DNA from: Niveibacterium microcysteis
GTDB taxonomy: Bacteria; Pseudomonadota; Gammaproteobacteria; Burkholderiales; Rhodocyclaceae
Length of the DNA: 64,000 bases
Direction: 5' to 3'
Assembly: GCF_017161445.1 (NCBI RefSeq)
Contig: NZ_CP071060.1
Coordinates: 558,001-622,000 of the forward strand
Below are positions 18,969 to 28,567 of the stretch, piece by piece; the stretch's first letter is position 1; each line of letters starts with the position of its first letter. A program made the translations under genes and the position numbers. The notes under the pieces were generated by a model. That model worked only from the letters and a program-made list of their open reading frames with translations. It ran no database searches and was not told where the DNA came from.

Positions 18969-20581
18969 TCGCGCACGCGCGCCGCGTGGCTCGGTGTAGC
19001 GAGTGAGCGCCGCAGCAGCTCGGGCGTCGCGCGTTCGCTGTCGATCTCGAGCGTGATCGCCTGTTCGTCGGCCGCCAGCGGCTCACTGTGCTCGCGCTGG
19101 TGCATCAGCACCGCCGCGCTGGCCTCCGATGCATCCAGCCCGGCCGCTGCGCGCGCCTGCAGCCGTGCGAGCCGCGTGGCCGGCGCTGCGACGCAGCTGA
19201 GAATGCGGCAGGGCAGACCAAGCGCTTGTGCCGTGGCGCGTAGGGCGTCACGTTGCCAGCGTTTGAGATGGGCGGCATCGACGATGACGCTGTGGCCTTC
19301 CGCCAGCAAGCCGGTGGTGAGTTCCGCGAGCCGCGCATAGGTGGCGCGCGTTGCGGCTTCGGCGTAGATGCCGCCGTCGACCGGCGAGCCGCTGCGGGCC
19401 GTGGGGCCCAGGCCGTTGAGGCGTTTGCGCTCGACATCCGACCGCACGCGCACTGCGCCGATGAGTTCGAGTGCGATACCAGCCCAATACGATTTGCCGC
19501 TGCCGGAGAGGCCATGCATCAGCAGCAGCTGTGGCGCTGGCTTGCGCAGCACCCGCGCTGCGCAGGCGAGGTAGCGCGCGCGGTCGAGCGTGGCCTGCGG
19601 GTGACTGGCGGCATCCGGCTGCGCGGCGCGGATGCCGGCGACATAGGCGCGCACCAGCGCGCGGTAGGCATGGTGAAAACGCAGGGCGGCGAGGCCCGCG
19701 TAGTCGCCGCCGTGTTCAAGGTAACGGTTGAGGAAGCGCCAGGCGAGGTCGCTGCGGCCATGCGCTTCGAGGTCCATGAACAGGAAGGCCACTTCGCAGA
19801 TCACGTCCACCCAGCGCAGCGCGGCGCTGAACTCGATGCAGTCGAACACCTGCGGCCGGCCGTGCAGCAGTGCAATATTGCCCAGGTGCAGGTCGCCATG
19901 GCCTTCACGCACGAAACCGTCGCGCTTGCGTTCGGCAAAGAACGTTTCGAGCCGTGCATACTCGCCGGTGCACCACGCGTCGAGCCGGCTCAGCAGCGCG
20001 CCTTCGTCGGCGTTCTGCGCGCTCGCGCGAAGCGGCGCGATGATGTTGGCGACCGGGTTCCAAACCGTGGTGCGGGTGCCGTAAATATCATCGACGCCCG
20101 CACGCGCAACGCTCTCGTGGAAGTGCGCCATCGCGTCGGCAACGGCATCAATGATGTCGGGCGTCAGCGCACCGCGCGCCGCGATGCGGTCGAGCAGCGC
20201 ATCCTGCGGAAACTCGCGCATCTGCACCGCGTAGTCGATGACATCTGCTGCGTCGGCGTCGCTGCGCAGGCGTGGCGCGTGGGGGTCGCCGCAGAAGGTG
20301 ACGAGGGCGAGGTAGAGCTCGGGTGCGAGGCGGCGATTGAGACGCAGCTCGTCTTCGCAGTCGCGCCGGCGCAGCGCGAGCGTACTGAAGTCGACAAAGC
20401 CAAGGTCGACCGGCTTCTTCAGTTTGTAGGCGAAGTCGCCGGTCAGCAGCACGCGCGAAATATGGGTTTCCAGCAGCCGCACCGTGCCCACCGGGTGCGG
20501 GTAGCAGTCGGGTGTGTGCAGCGCTTCAACCAGCTGGCGTTGCAACGTGTCTGCATCGGGAAGGGGGCGATCGGGCTTCAT
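18953..20581 (-). CDS. Bifunctional aminoglycoside-phosphotransferase-like kinase / P-loop ATPase
   Basis: A 542-residue fusion. The N-terminal ~340 residues are an aminoglycoside phosphotransferase-type kinase with the catalytic H228-GDLH-LGN loop and FDCIEFSAALRW. The C-terminal part is a P-loop kinase with Walker A GLSGSGKS (357-364) and GHSVIVDAAHLKRWQRDALR, as in small zeta-toxin/gluconate-kinase-like ATPases. Proteins with both domains are common in proteobacteria, but their substrate is unknown; antibiotic resistance is unlikely. The ATG at 20581 gives the usual length but has only a weak ribosome site. It runs convergent to the fusion acyltransferase gene and overlaps its end. Confidence 0.85.
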   Translation of the reverse strand: MKPDRPLPDADTLQRQLVEALHTPDCYPHPVGTVRLLETHISRVLLTGDFAYKLKKPVDLGFVDFSTLALRRRDCEDELRLNRRLAPELYLALVTFCGDPHAPRLRSDADAADVIDYAVQMREFPQDALLDRIAARGALTPDIIDAVADAMAHFHESVARAGVDDIYGTRTTVWNPVANIIAPLRASAQNADEGALLSRLDAWCTGEYARLETFFAERKRDGFVREGHGDLHLGNIALLHGRPQVFDCIEFSAALRWVDVICEVAFLFMDLEAHGRSDLAWRFLNRYLEHGGDYAGLAALRFHHAYRALVRAYVAGIRAAQPDAASHPQATLDRARYLACAARVLRKPAPQLLLMHGLSGSGKSYWAGIALELIGAVRVRSDVERKRLNGLGPTARSGSPVDGGIYAEAATRATYARLAELTTGLLAEGHSVIVDAAHLKRWQRDALRATAQALGLPCRILSCVAAPATRLARLQARAAAGLDASEASAAVLMHQREHSEPLAADEQAITLEIDSERATPELLRRSLATPSHAARVRDHAPS

Positions 20582-20715
20582 GGGTGGCTGCCGGCGCGGC
20601 GGCGTGCCTAACGCAAGCGGTGGCCGCCTTTCAACCGTAGGCGAGCAGCGGGTGCAAAGCAATCGCCGCGGCATGCAGCGTTGATGCGGCTGCGATCTAG
20701 GCTAGAGTCGCGGCT

Positions 20716-21183
20716 ATGTCTGCCTTGCTAGAAACCCTTCCGGCGCAGCCGCGCGTGCTGCTCGATTCCAACACCGTACTGGCGCTGTGGCTGTTCCGTG
20801 ACCCGAAGCTGCCGCATTTGCGCGCGGCCTGCGAGGCGGGCCGCTTCGTGTTGCTGGCAAGGGAAGAAACCCTCGAAGAACTGCGCCGCGTGCTCGCCTA
20901 TACGCAGTTCGCGGTCGCACCGGATGCGCAGGCCGCGCTGCTTGCCGAATACCGCGCGCGGGTCGAGCTGGTGCCTGCGATCGAGCCGGAATACCTGTTG
21001 CCCAAGTGCCGCGACAGCGATGACCAGAAGTTCATCGAGCTGGCCTTCACCGGTGGCGCAAACCTCCTGCTGAGCCGCGACAAGGCGGTGCTGCGGCTGG
21101 CAAAGCATCGCCTGCTGCGCGAGCGCGTCGCGATCATCACGCCCGAGGCGTTCGAGCGCTGGCTCTCAGTCGCTATGGGCTGA
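20716..21183 (+). CDS. PIN-domain RNase, toxin-like
   Basis: A 155-residue PIN protein of the COG1569/PF13470 type, a family of putative endoribonuclease toxins. Acidic metal ligands are visible at D17 (VLLDSN), D100 and D102/D103 (KCRDSDDQKFIELA) and D122 (LLSRDKAV). No antitoxin-like gene lies upstream or downstream on the same strand, so it may be a lone member with an RNA-processing role. Its 3' end overlaps the convergent solute-binding-like gene by 18 bp. Confidence 0.85.
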   Translation: MSALLETLPAQPRVLLDSNTVLALWLFRDPKLPHLRAACEAGRFVLLAREETLEELRRVLAYTQFAVAPDAQAALLAEYRARVELVPAIEPEYLLPKCRDSDDQKFIELAFTGGANLLLSRDKAVLRLAKHRLLRERVAIITPEAFERWLSVAMG

Positions 21184-22092
21184 TTTGCCGTTGCTGCGTT
21201 TGCCGCCCTCGTCGGCGGCCCTGGTGGCCTGAAGCCAGCGCTTCGGGTCGTCCGGGTTGGGCACGGGCCCGACATCCGGGTTGTCGAGATGGATGATGTT
21301 GCGTTGCGCGACTTTGGCGCGACGCAAGGACTCGCCGAACTCCTTCTGGAACGCCGCCTCGAAGGAGCCGTCGGCAATCGCACGTTCGAGGCCGCGCTGC
21401 ACGCGGTTCGCCAGCGCGGTATTGCCTTTGCGCACGAAGAAGTAGTCCGGCAGCGGGTAGTTGAGCGCCAGGGTCTCTTCCACCATCAGGTCCGGAAAGC
21501 GCAGCGCGCGGGGCTCGACTTCGCGATAGGGCTCATGGACGCCGCGCGGGAAGTAATCGAACTTGCCGGTCGCGAGCATTTCGAAGAGGTCTTCGTAGTT
21601 CTCCGAGGTCACTACCTGCAGGCCGTTGGCACGCAGCACCCGGGTATCCAGCCAGTCTTTCAGCTGACCGGCGCTGAGCGCCTTCAGGTCGTCCAGCGTG
21701 CGCACTGCGGCGAAGCGGGGCGCCTGTTTGCGGTCGATGATGAAGATGCGGATACCGAGGATGCCCTTGCGGATGCAGATCGGGATCGCTTGCAGCCGCT
21801 GCGTGAGATCCCGGCCCGGCGGATAGTTCGCGATGTCGATCAGGCCGCCGCGCTCGATTTCGGCCTGGATGCGCGCATTGGTCATCGGCTCCGTGGCCTG
21901 CACGGCGCGCGCCGGACCGTCTTCCGCGGCGGTCTTGTCGAGCGCCAGCTGCAGGATGCGGACCGGGTAGGTGTAGCGAAAATCGGTCGGATTGGCGCCA
22001 CGCGGAAAGCGCACGATCGTTTCACCCGCGGTGGCGGCCAGACTGGCCAGAACACACGTGGCCAGCATCAGGATGCGGCGGCGGAGCAGCAC
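21166..22092 (-). CDS. Periplasmic solute-binding-like protein (amino-acid type)
   Basis: A 308-residue secreted protein with a signal peptide (MLATCVLASLAATAGE). The body resembles type II periplasmic binding proteins of the polar amino acid family, with FDYFPRGVHEPYREVE and NTALANRVQRGLERAIADGSFEAAFQKEF near the end, typical of their last helix. No transporter genes are adjacent, so it may be a stand-alone sensor or lost its partners. The C-terminal tail after about residue 280 is charged and probably disordered. Confidence 0.75.
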   Translation of the reverse strand: MLLRRRILMLATCVLASLAATAGETIVRFPRGANPTDFRYTYPVRILQLALDKTAAEDGPARAVQATEPMTNARIQAEIERGGLIDIANYPPGRDLTQRLQAIPICIRKGILGIRIFIIDRKQAPRFAAVRTLDDLKALSAGQLKDWLDTRVLRANGLQVVTSENYEDLFEMLATGKFDYFPRGVHEPYREVEPRALRFPDLMVEETLALNYPLPDYFFVRKGNTALANRVQRGLERAIADGSFEAAFQKEFGESLRRAKVAQRNIIHLDNPDVGPVPNPDDPKRWLQATRAADEGGKRSNGKSAHSD

Positions 22093-22152
22093 GGCGTCTC
22101 TCTCCTTGTTCTTTGCCGCTAGCCTAGCCCTTTCGCCGCGCCGCGGGTAGGG

Positions 22153-23781
22153 TCATTCCGTCTGCAGCGCGCGCTGGATCAGCCGATCGAGGTCGCTGGC
22201 GGCGGGCAGGGTGCCGAAGCTGTAGCCCCAGTCCCCGGCCAGGCGCGAGCGGCAGAACGCCTGCGCGATACCGGCGGGCGCATGTTGCAGCAGCAGTGCG
22301 CCCTGCACGGCCAGCACCACGTTCTGCGCGAGTCGGCGCGCCCCGGCTGGATCAGGCTCGCCCGCGCGCAGGCTCTGGTGGAGCGTGCCGACAAAGCGGT
22401 CGAAGTCCGCGTTGCGCCCGGTTGCGGGGGCAAGCTCTGCGGCCAGGGCATCGGCCGCGTGCGGGCTGCGGGCGAGTGCGCGCATCACGTCGAGGCACAT
22501 CACGTTGCCCGAGCCTTCCCAGATCGAGTTCACCGGCATCTCGCGATAGATGCGCGCGTGGGCGCCGGATTCGACATAGCCGTTGCCGCCCATCACCTCC
22601 ATAGCTTCGGCGGCGAGCTCCGGGCCGCGCTTACAGATCCAGTATTTCGCCGCCGGCGTGAGCAATCGGCGCAGGTGCTGCGAGGCATCGTCGTGTTCGT
22701 CGAAGGCGCGCGCGAGCCGCAGTGCGAGCGCGATCGCGGCCTCCACTTCAAGTGCCATGTCGGCCAGCACATTGCGCATCAGCGGCTGCGCGACAAGCAT
22801 CGCGCCAAAGGCGCTGCGGTGGCGGGCGTGATGCACCGCGCGGCTGAGCGCCTGGCGCATCAGGCCAGTGGTGCCGAGCACGCAATCGAGCCGTGTATAG
22901 GTGCCCATTTCGAGAATGGTCGGCACGCCGCGCCCGGCCTCGCCGAGCAGACTGGCATACGCGCCTTGGAACTCGACTTCGGACGAGGCGTTGGAGCGGT
23001 TGCCAAGCTTGTCCTTCAGGCGCTGCACCAGCACCGGGTTCTTCGTGCCGTCCGGCCGCCAGCGCGGCACGAAGAAACACGAGAGCCCGCTGGGCGTTTG
23101 CGCCAGCACCAGGTGGGCGTCGATCTGCGGGCAGGAGAAGAACCATTTGTGGCCGGTCAGCGCCCAGCCGCCGTGGCCATCCGGTTCAGCACGCGTGGTG
23201 TTGGCCCGCACATCGGAGCCACCCTGTTTCTCGGTCATGCCCATGCCGATCAGCCCGCCGCGCTTCAGGGCAAACGGCACGTCGCGGGGATCGTAGTCGC
23301 GCGACATCAGGCGCGGCAGCCAATCGCGTGCGAGCTGGGGGTCGCGCGACAGCGCCGGAATGGCGCCGTAGGTCATCGTGGTCGGGCACAGCGAACCGGC
23401 TTCGACCTGCGCCTGCATCAGGTAGCCGGCAGCGCGCGCGGCATGGGCGCCGGGGCGCGGCTCTGCCCACGGCGAGGCATGGAAGCCCCGTGCGACGATG
23501 CCGCGCATCAGCTCATGCCAGGCGGGGTGGAATTCGACTTGATCGATGCGGTGTCCGCGCGCATCGAAGGCATTGAGTACCGGCCCGTAGGTGTTGGCCA
23601 GGCGGCCAGCCTCGAATACCTCGGTGCGCCCGAGTTCCGCCCCGGTCGCCCGCAGCGCATCGCTGGCCCAGGCCGCGCCCTCGCGGTTGGCGGCTTCGCG
23701 CAGCGCTGCGTCGGCTTCGAACAGGTTGTAGTCGCCCAGCTCCGGCGATTGGTTCATCACTTCGTGCGTCGGCCAGCTCAT
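22153..23781 (-). CDS. aidB: AidB-type acyl-CoA dehydrogenase family flavoprotein
   Basis: A 542-residue FAD protein matching AidB, the adaptive-response flavoprotein that binds DNA and protects against alkylation. AidB-type features are the long N-terminal domain (MNQSPELGDYNLFEAD), GMTEKQGGSDVRANTT (180-196), KWFFSCPQID, LVQRLKDKLGNRSNASSEVEF and AMEVMGGNGYVESG. The length matches AidB (about 540) rather than ordinary acyl-CoA dehydrogenases (about 380). A DNA glycosylase and a secreted nuclease lie nearby on the opposite strand, but there is no ada gene. The start is the first ATG after the divergent promoter region. Confidence 0.9.
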   Translation of the reverse strand: MSWPTHEVMNQSPELGDYNLFEADAALREAANREGAAWASDALRATGAELGRTEVFEAGRLANTYGPVLNAFDARGHRIDQVEFHPAWHELMRGIVARGFHASPWAEPRPGAHAARAAGYLMQAQVEAGSLCPTTMTYGAIPALSRDPQLARDWLPRLMSRDYDPRDVPFALKRGGLIGMGMTEKQGGSDVRANTTRAEPDGHGGWALTGHKWFFSCPQIDAHLVLAQTPSGLSCFFVPRWRPDGTKNPVLVQRLKDKLGNRSNASSEVEFQGAYASLLGEAGRGVPTILEMGTYTRLDCVLGTTGLMRQALSRAVHHARHRSAFGAMLVAQPLMRNVLADMALEVEAAIALALRLARAFDEHDDASQHLRRLLTPAAKYWICKRGPELAAEAMEVMGGNGYVESGAHARIYREMPVNSIWEGSGNVMCLDVMRALARSPHAADALAAELAPATGRNADFDRFVGTLHQSLRAGEPDPAGARRLAQNVVLAVQGALLLQHAPAGIAQAFCRSRLAGDWGYSFGTLPAASDLDRLIQRALQTE

Positions 23782-23873
23782 CGCGCCACTCCTTGGTCGG
23801 GTGTCTGGCTGATTCTGACGTACGCGTGCGTACGGGGCACGCTGCGCTGCGGTATCCGGTACGCTAGCGCACC

Positions 23874-25664
23874 ATGATGCGTACCAAGCTGCCCTTGCAC
23901 CGTATTGTCCCGGGCCTGCTCGCCTTGCTCGCCGCCACCGGTGCGTCCGCGATGACGATCGGCGAAGTTCAGGGCACCGGTCACCTGAGCCCGTACGCGG
24001 GCCGTTCCGTGGAGGATCTGCGCGGCGTGGTGACCGCGGTGTCCCGCAATGGCTTCTGGCTGCAGGACGAAACGCCGGATGCGGATGAACGGAGCGCCGA
24101 TGCGGTGTTCGTATACCTCGCGAAGGGTGAGAAACCCGCCGTTGGCGACCGGCTCGCCGTGAGCGGCCGTGTCGGCGAGTACCGACCGGGCCGCAACCCC
24201 GACAACCTGACGATCACGCAGCTCGACGACGCGCGCTGGCAGCGCCTTGCCGCCGGTGTGCCCCTGCCGGCACCTGTGCGCATCGGCGACGGCGGCCGGC
24301 TGCCGCCTACCGCGGCGATCGCGCCCACGCTGGGCAACGTCGAAGCCGCCCGTCGTGCGCTGGAACCCCGGCGCTATGCGATGGATTTCTTCGAGAGCCT
24401 CGAAGGCATGCGGGTCGAGATCGACGATGCAGTGGCGGTGAGCGCGCGCGGCAAGCGCGGCGAGCTGGTCGTGATCGCCGCGGCGCAGGCGGAAACCGGG
24501 CTGCGTTCGGCGCGTGGTGCACTCACCATCGCACCGGGTGCCTTCAATCCGCATCGCATCCTGATCGACGATTCGCTCGCTGCAACGCCGGCCGGTGTGA
24601 AGGTGGGCGATCACCTGCGCGGCGTGCGTGGCGTGGTCGACTACGCCTACGGCAGCTATCGGCTCAAGCTCACCGAGACGCCGCAGCTCGTATCGAAGAG
24701 TTTGCCCGCGGACGCCGCGCCCGCCCTGGCGCCAGGCCAGCTGGCGGTGGCGGCCTACAACGTCGAGAACCTCGGCGGCGATGCGCCGCAGGCGCGCTTC
24801 GATGCACTGGCGCGGCAGATCGTCGGGCCGCTGCGCGCCCCGCATCTGCTGGCGCTCGAAGAAGTGCAGGACAGCAGCGGCGCACGCGACAACGGCGTGA
24901 CCGATGCGACGCGCACGCTGACGCGGCTTACCGATGCAGTCCGTGCCGCGGGTGGGCCGGCCTACCGCTGGATCGACATCGCGCCGGAGAACAACGCCGA
25001 CGGCGGGGCGCCCGGCGCCAACATCCGGCAGGTGATCCTGTACGACCCTGCACGAGTGCAGCTCGATGGCAGCGTTGGCGGCGCGAAGGATGCGGTGGCG
25101 ATCGGCGTGGGCGGCAAGCTGCAACCCGCTGCAGGCCGCATCGCACCCAGCGACCCGGCCTTTGAATCCAGCCGCAAGCCGCTGGTTGCGCAGTTCACGG
25201 TTGCCGGCAAGCGCCTGGTCGTGGTGGCAACGCATTTCGTGTCGAAACGCATGGACCAGCCCTTGTTCGGGCCGCAGCAGCCCCCCTTCGCGGGCTCTGA
25301 AGTGCAGCGGGTGGCGCAGGCTGCCGTGGTGGCCGATTTCGTGCGCACCTTGCGCGGCCATCGCGCTGATGCGGCCATCGTCGTGCTGGGTGACTTCAAC
25401 GATTTCGCCTTCGGCCCCGCCGCGCAGGCGCTGGAGGCTGCCGGGCTTGCCAACCTCACGCTTGGTCTGCCGCCGCAGGAGCGTTACAGCTTCATCTACC
25501 AGGGCAACGCGCAGGCGCTCGACCATGTGTTCGTGTCGCCCCCGCTGGCCGGGCAGGCGCTGCGCGGCTACCAGATCGTGCATCTGAATGCCGAGTACCC
25601 GGATGCCCAGTCGGACCACGACCCGGTGCGCGCCGTGTTCGATATCGATGCCATCCCCCGCTGA
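23874..25664 (+). CDS. Secreted endonuclease/exonuclease/phosphatase-family nuclease
   Basis: A 596-residue protein with a signal peptide ([12 protein letters not shown]), an N-terminal OB-like domain ([22 protein letters not shown], 45-65) and a C-terminal endonuclease/exonuclease/phosphatase domain. Catalytic motifs are [27 protein letters not shown] and [10 protein letters not shown]. The arrangement matches extracellular nucleases of the ExeM/NucH group, which cut environmental DNA for nutrients or biofilm dispersal. It is divergent from aidB, and its stop overlaps the start of the next gene. Confidence 0.88.
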   Translation: MMRTKLPLHRIVPGLLALLAATGASAMTIGEVQGTGHLSPYAGRSVEDLRGVVTAVSRNGFWLQDETPDADERSADAVFVYLAKGEKPAVGDRLAVSGRVGEYRPGRNPDNLTITQLDDARWQRLAAGVPLPAPVRIGDGGRLPPTAAIAPTLGNVEAARRALEPRRYAMDFFESLEGMRVEIDDAVAVSARGKRGELVVIAAAQAETGLRSARGALTIAPGAFNPHRILIDDSLAATPAGVKVGDHLRGVRGVVDYAYGSYRLKLTETPQLVSKSLPADAAPALAPGQLAVAAYNVENLGGDAPQARFDALARQIVGPLRAPHLLALEEVQDSSGARDNGVTDATRTLTRLTDAVRAAGGPAYRWIDIAPENNADGGAPGANIRQVILYDPARVQLDGSVGGAKDAVAIGVGGKLQPAAGRIAPSDPAFESSRKPLVAQFTVAGKRLVVVATHFVSKRMDQPLFGPQQPPFAGSEVQRVAQAAVVADFVRTLRGHRADAAIVVLGDFNDFAFGPAAQALEAAGLANLTLGLPPQERYSFIYQGNAQALDHVFVSPPLAGQALRGYQIVHLNAEYPDAQSDHDPVRAVFDIDAIPR

Positions 25665-26169
25665 GCGCCTGCTGGCGTTTCCGCCGGTCGCCACGCCGGG
25701 CGCGCGGGTGCTGGTGCTGGGCTCGATGCCGGGCGAAGCCTCGCTCGCCGCGCAGCAGTACTACGCCCACCCGCGCAACGCGTTCTGGCCCATTGTCGGG
25801 ACGCTGTTCGGCTTTGATCCGGCGGTAGCCTATGCGGACCGTCTGCGGCATCTGCAGGCGGCTGGCGTGGCCTTGTGGGATGTGCTCGCGGCCTGCCGCC
25901 GCATCGGCAGCCTTGATTCAGCGATCGAGGGTGACAGCGTCGAAGCCAACGATTTCGCCGGTTTTCTCGCGCAGCACCCAGCGATCGTACGGATTGCCTT
26001 TAATGGCTCCGCGGCTGAAACGCTGTTCCGCCGCCATGTGCTGCCGCAGCTCGATGCCACGGCGTGCGCGATCGAACGTATCCGGCTGCCCTCCACCAGC
26101 CCGGCGCATGCGAGCCGTGATCTGGCTGCCAAGCTCGAAGCCTGGCGGGCCTTGGCCGACGGTTTGTAA
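25648..26169 (+). CDS. DNA-deoxyinosine glycosylase (uracil-DNA glycosylase superfamily)
   Basis: A 173-residue protein of the mismatch/uracil-DNA glycosylase superfamily. [19 protein letters not shown] with [15 protein letters not shown] is characteristic of the hypoxanthine/deoxyinosine glycosylase branch, which removes deaminated adenine from DNA. ATG at 25648 overlaps the end of the nuclease gene by 17 bp, so the two are coupled. [10 protein letters not shown] matches the usual C-terminal active-site loop. Confidence 0.85.
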   Translation: MPSPAERLLAFPPVATPGARVLVLGSMPGEASLAAQQYYAHPRNAFWPIVGTLFGFDPAVAYADRLRHLQAAGVALWDVLAACRRIGSLDSAIEGDSVEANDFAGFLAQHPAIVRIAFNGSAAETLFRRHVLPQLDATACAIERIRLPSTSPAHASRDLAAKLEAWRALADGL

Positions 26170-26193
26170 GCTGGCGGATTAGCGCGCCATCAC

Positions 26194-27018
26194 TCAGCCC
26201 GGTGCGCTGGCGGGTGCGTGATGCGGCACGCCCAGCTGGGTGGCGATTTCGTGTTTGGCGTGTGCGGCGAGGTGGGCGCGTTCGGCTTGTGAGTTGATCG
26301 CCGGCAATACCCAGGCTTCGGCAACCAGACCATCCGCCAGCGTGATCGCGCGCATGCATTGCCACAGCGAGATATCGCCGTCGTAAGCCGGCGCAGGGCT
26401 GATCGGGTGCTGCGGATCGCGGTAGCGGATCGCGACCGGGGCGACCGGCACGCCGGCATCCACGGCGGACTGCAACAAGGCGGGGCGGAAGGGCAGCATG
26501 TGCGTGCCGTCGGTGGTGGTGCCTTCGGGGAACACCACGATCGAAACCCCGCCCTGCAGATGCTCGACCATCGATTCCGCCGTGCGGCGGGCGGCCGCGC
26601 GGTTGCCACGCTGGATGAAGATGGTGTCGGTGTTGGCCACCAGCCAGCCCACCAGCGGCCAGTCCTTCACATCGTCCTTGCACACGAAGGTGCAGGGGCG
26701 CAAAGCGTTGATGACGAAGATATCCAGCCACGATATGTGGTTTGCAACCACCAGTGCGCCGCCGCTCACCACGTCGCCATGCAGAACCGGCGTTACGCCG
26801 AGGCGCGAGAGCAGCTGGATCGACCAGCGCTGCTTGGCGGCCAGTTGTTGGGCGGGCGTCCAGCACGGAAAGCGGATCGCCACGATGGCGCAGCCGCGGA
26901 AGAAATGCAGGACGGTGCGCAGGAGCCGCCAGGCGGCACGGATCTGTTTGAACAAGGCAAGTACGGGTCGGCGGGGCTGCGGGCTGGCCGTACGCACTGC
27001 GCCGACCACGTGCGCCAT
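26194..27018 (-). CDS. olsA: 1-acyl-glycerol-3-phosphate / lyso-ornithine-lipid O-acyltransferase
   Basis: A 274-residue PlsC-family acyltransferase with a membrane-associated N-terminus (LLRTVLHFFRGCAIVAIRF), catalytic H94-ISWL-D99 and FPEGTTTDG from 163. It follows an OlsB gene on the same strand, so the likely job is the second step of ornithine-lipid synthesis; a phosphatidate-forming role is possible. The ATG at 27018 is chosen because the frame upstream runs into olsB and reads as non-coding. A TACAAT at about 27050 could be an internal promoter. The ribosome site is weak. Confidence 0.8.
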   Translation of the reverse strand: MAHVVGAVRTASPQPRRPVLALFKQIRAAWRLLRTVLHFFRGCAIVAIRFPCWTPAQQLAAKQRWSIQLLSRLGVTPVLHGDVVSGGALVVANHISWLDIFVINALRPCTFVCKDDVKDWPLVGWLVANTDTIFIQRGNRAAARRTAESMVEHLQGGVSIVVFPEGTTTDGTHMLPFRPALLQSAVDAGVPVAPVAIRYRDPQHPISPAPAYDGDISLWQCMRAITLADGLVAEAWVLPAINSQAERAHLAAHAKHEIATQLGVPHHAPASAPG

Positions 27019-27140
27019 CCGGCCCGCTGCGGGCCGTTGGCGTGGCGCAATTGTAACCCGCGCCCTCGCGGCGCCTCCCAGCACCCCGCGTGCCAACGGC
27101 GTGGCCACAGCGGCCAGCCCTGACACCCGTCTGGCCAGGC

Positions 27141-27899
27141 TCACTCGCCGCGCGAGCCGATGAAGTGGCGCGCGTAGCGCGCGTCGGTCTGGCCCATCGG
27201 CAGCAGCAACAGCAGATCGGCCGTGTTGAAGTCCGGGTCCCACGCCGGCTCGCCGCACACCATCGCGCCGGCGCGCATGTAGCCCTTGATCAGCGGCGGC
27301 ATCTCGGCGCGCTGGCCGTTGCGCAGCGCTTCGAGCGGCAGGCGCAGGCGCGGGAAGCCGCGCCATTCGGCCGGCGCCTGGTGCGCTTCGAGCTGGTCGT
27401 AGATCGCCGCCGCTGCGTGGCCACCATCGGCCATGCTGATGCTCGCGCAGCCCATCAGGTATTCGTAGCCGTTCTCCTGCATGAAGCGCGCAAGGCCAGC
27501 CCACAGCAGCGCGATCACCGCACCGCTGCGGTATTCCGGGTCGATGCAGGAACGCCCGATCTCGACCAGGCGGTCGCGGATCAGGTGAAAACGGGTCAGG
27601 TCGAATTCGGTTTCCGAGTAGTAGCTGCCGATGCGGCGCGCAGCACTCGGGGTGAGGATGCGGTAGGTGCCGACGATACGGCCCTGCGCCTCGTCGCGCA
27701 CGATCAGGTGCTCGCAGAATGGGTCGAAATGATCGCGGTCGACGCCGTGTTCGCGGCTGTTGAGGCGCGCACCCATTTCGTCGGCGAATACGCGCCAGCG
27801 CAGCTTCTGCGCCTCGCGGATCTCGGTCTCGCAGCTCGCCAACCGAACTTGCAGATCACGCGTGCGGGCCCGCTCGGGCCTGGATTCAATTTGCAGCAT
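27141..27899 (-). CDS. olsB: L-ornithine N-alpha-acyltransferase
   Basis: A 252-residue GNAT-type acyltransferase matching OlsB, which transfers a 3-hydroxyacyl chain from ACP to ornithine in the first step of ornithine-lipid synthesis. Signature pieces are EIREAQKLRWRVFADEMGA, DRDHFDPFCEHLIVRD, VEIGRSCIDPEYRSGAVIALLW and YLMGCASISMADGGHAAA. The ATG at 27899 follows GGGTGAG. Ornithine lipids replace phospholipids when phosphate is short, but no Pho box was identified. The next gene on the strand is the olsA-type acyltransferase. Confidence 0.9.
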   Translation of the reverse strand: MLQIESRPERARTRDLQVRLASCETEIREAQKLRWRVFADEMGARLNSREHGVDRDHFDPFCEHLIVRDEAQGRIVGTYRILTPSAARRIGSYYSETEFDLTRFHLIRDRLVEIGRSCIDPEYRSGAVIALLWAGLARFMQENGYEYLMGCASISMADGGHAAAAIYDQLEAHQAPAEWRGFPRLRLPLEALRNGQRAEMPPLIKGYMRAGAMVCGEPAWDPDFNTADLLLLLPMGQTDARYARHFIGSRGE

Positions 27900-28011
27900 G
27901 CTTCTCACCCTGTCTTGTCCGTTTTTTGTCGGGGTGACTCTAGAATCCGGCCGTGACCCAAACATGACGCGTGCGTTACCGCCGTGTGACAACGCATTTC
28001 AGGAAGACACC

Positions 28012-28494
28012 GTGAGTCCGAAGATCCCCTCCACGCCCGCCAATCGCCTGCTCAAGAGCCGCGGCATCGCCTTCACCGAACACTGTTACACCTACGTCGA
28101 CCACGGCGGCACGCGGGTCTCGTCCGCAGCGCTCGGCGTGGACGAACACAGCGTCGTGAAAACGCTGATCCTGCAGGACGACCGCGCCCATCCGCTGGTG
28201 ATGCTGATGCACGGCGACCGCGAGGTCTCGCTGAAGAACCTCGCGCGCGCGATCGGCGTGAAGAGTGTCGAACCCTGCAAGCCGGAAGTTGCCGAACGCC
28301 ACTCCGGCTACCGCGTCGGCGGCACCTCGCCCTTCGGCACCCGCAAGCAGATGCCGGTCTATGTCGAGCGCACGGTGCTCGATCTGGAGAAGCTCTACAT
28401 CAACGGGGGCAGTCGCGGGTATCTCGTCGGCATTACGCCGGCGGATCTGGTGGCGCTGGTGGGGCCGACGGCGGTGGATGCAGCGACGGGGTGA
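28012..28494 (+). CDS. ybaK: YbaK-type Cys-tRNA(Pro)/Cys-tRNA(Cys) deacylase
   Basis: A 160-residue editing enzyme that hydrolyses mischarged Cys-tRNA(Pro). The YbaK/ProX fold shows VVKTLILQDD, VMLMHGDREVSLKNLARAIGVKSVE, GYRVGGTSPFGTRKQMPVYVE, where GGTSPFG is a family hallmark, and INGGSRGYLVGITPADL. GTG at 28012 is taken because GGAAG lies five bases before it and the length (about 160) fits; an in-frame ATG at 27964 would add 16 residues not seen in the family. It is divergent from olsB. Confidence 0.9.
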   Translation: MSPKIPSTPANRLLKSRGIAFTEHCYTYVDHGGTRVSSAALGVDEHSVVKTLILQDDRAHPLVMLMHGDREVSLKNLARAIGVKSVEPCKPEVAERHSGYRVGGTSPFGTRKQMPVYVERTVLDLEKLYINGGSRGYLVGITPADLVALVGPTAVDAATG

Positions 28495-28567
28495 TCCGAT
28501 TTATTGCCGTACGGTCACGGTCGCCGAAGGTCGGATGTGTGGGTATGGTTTCTGGATGGAACTCCTG

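Noticed and set aside
18953..20581. Aminoglycoside resistance gene
   Set aside because: The kinase domain is of a widespread chromosomal fusion with a P-loop kinase; there is no resistance-gene context or mobile element.
23778..25694. Long minus-strand frame opposite the secreted nuclease
   Set aside because: Composition of a codon-complement frame; the sense frame has a signal peptide and nuclease motifs.
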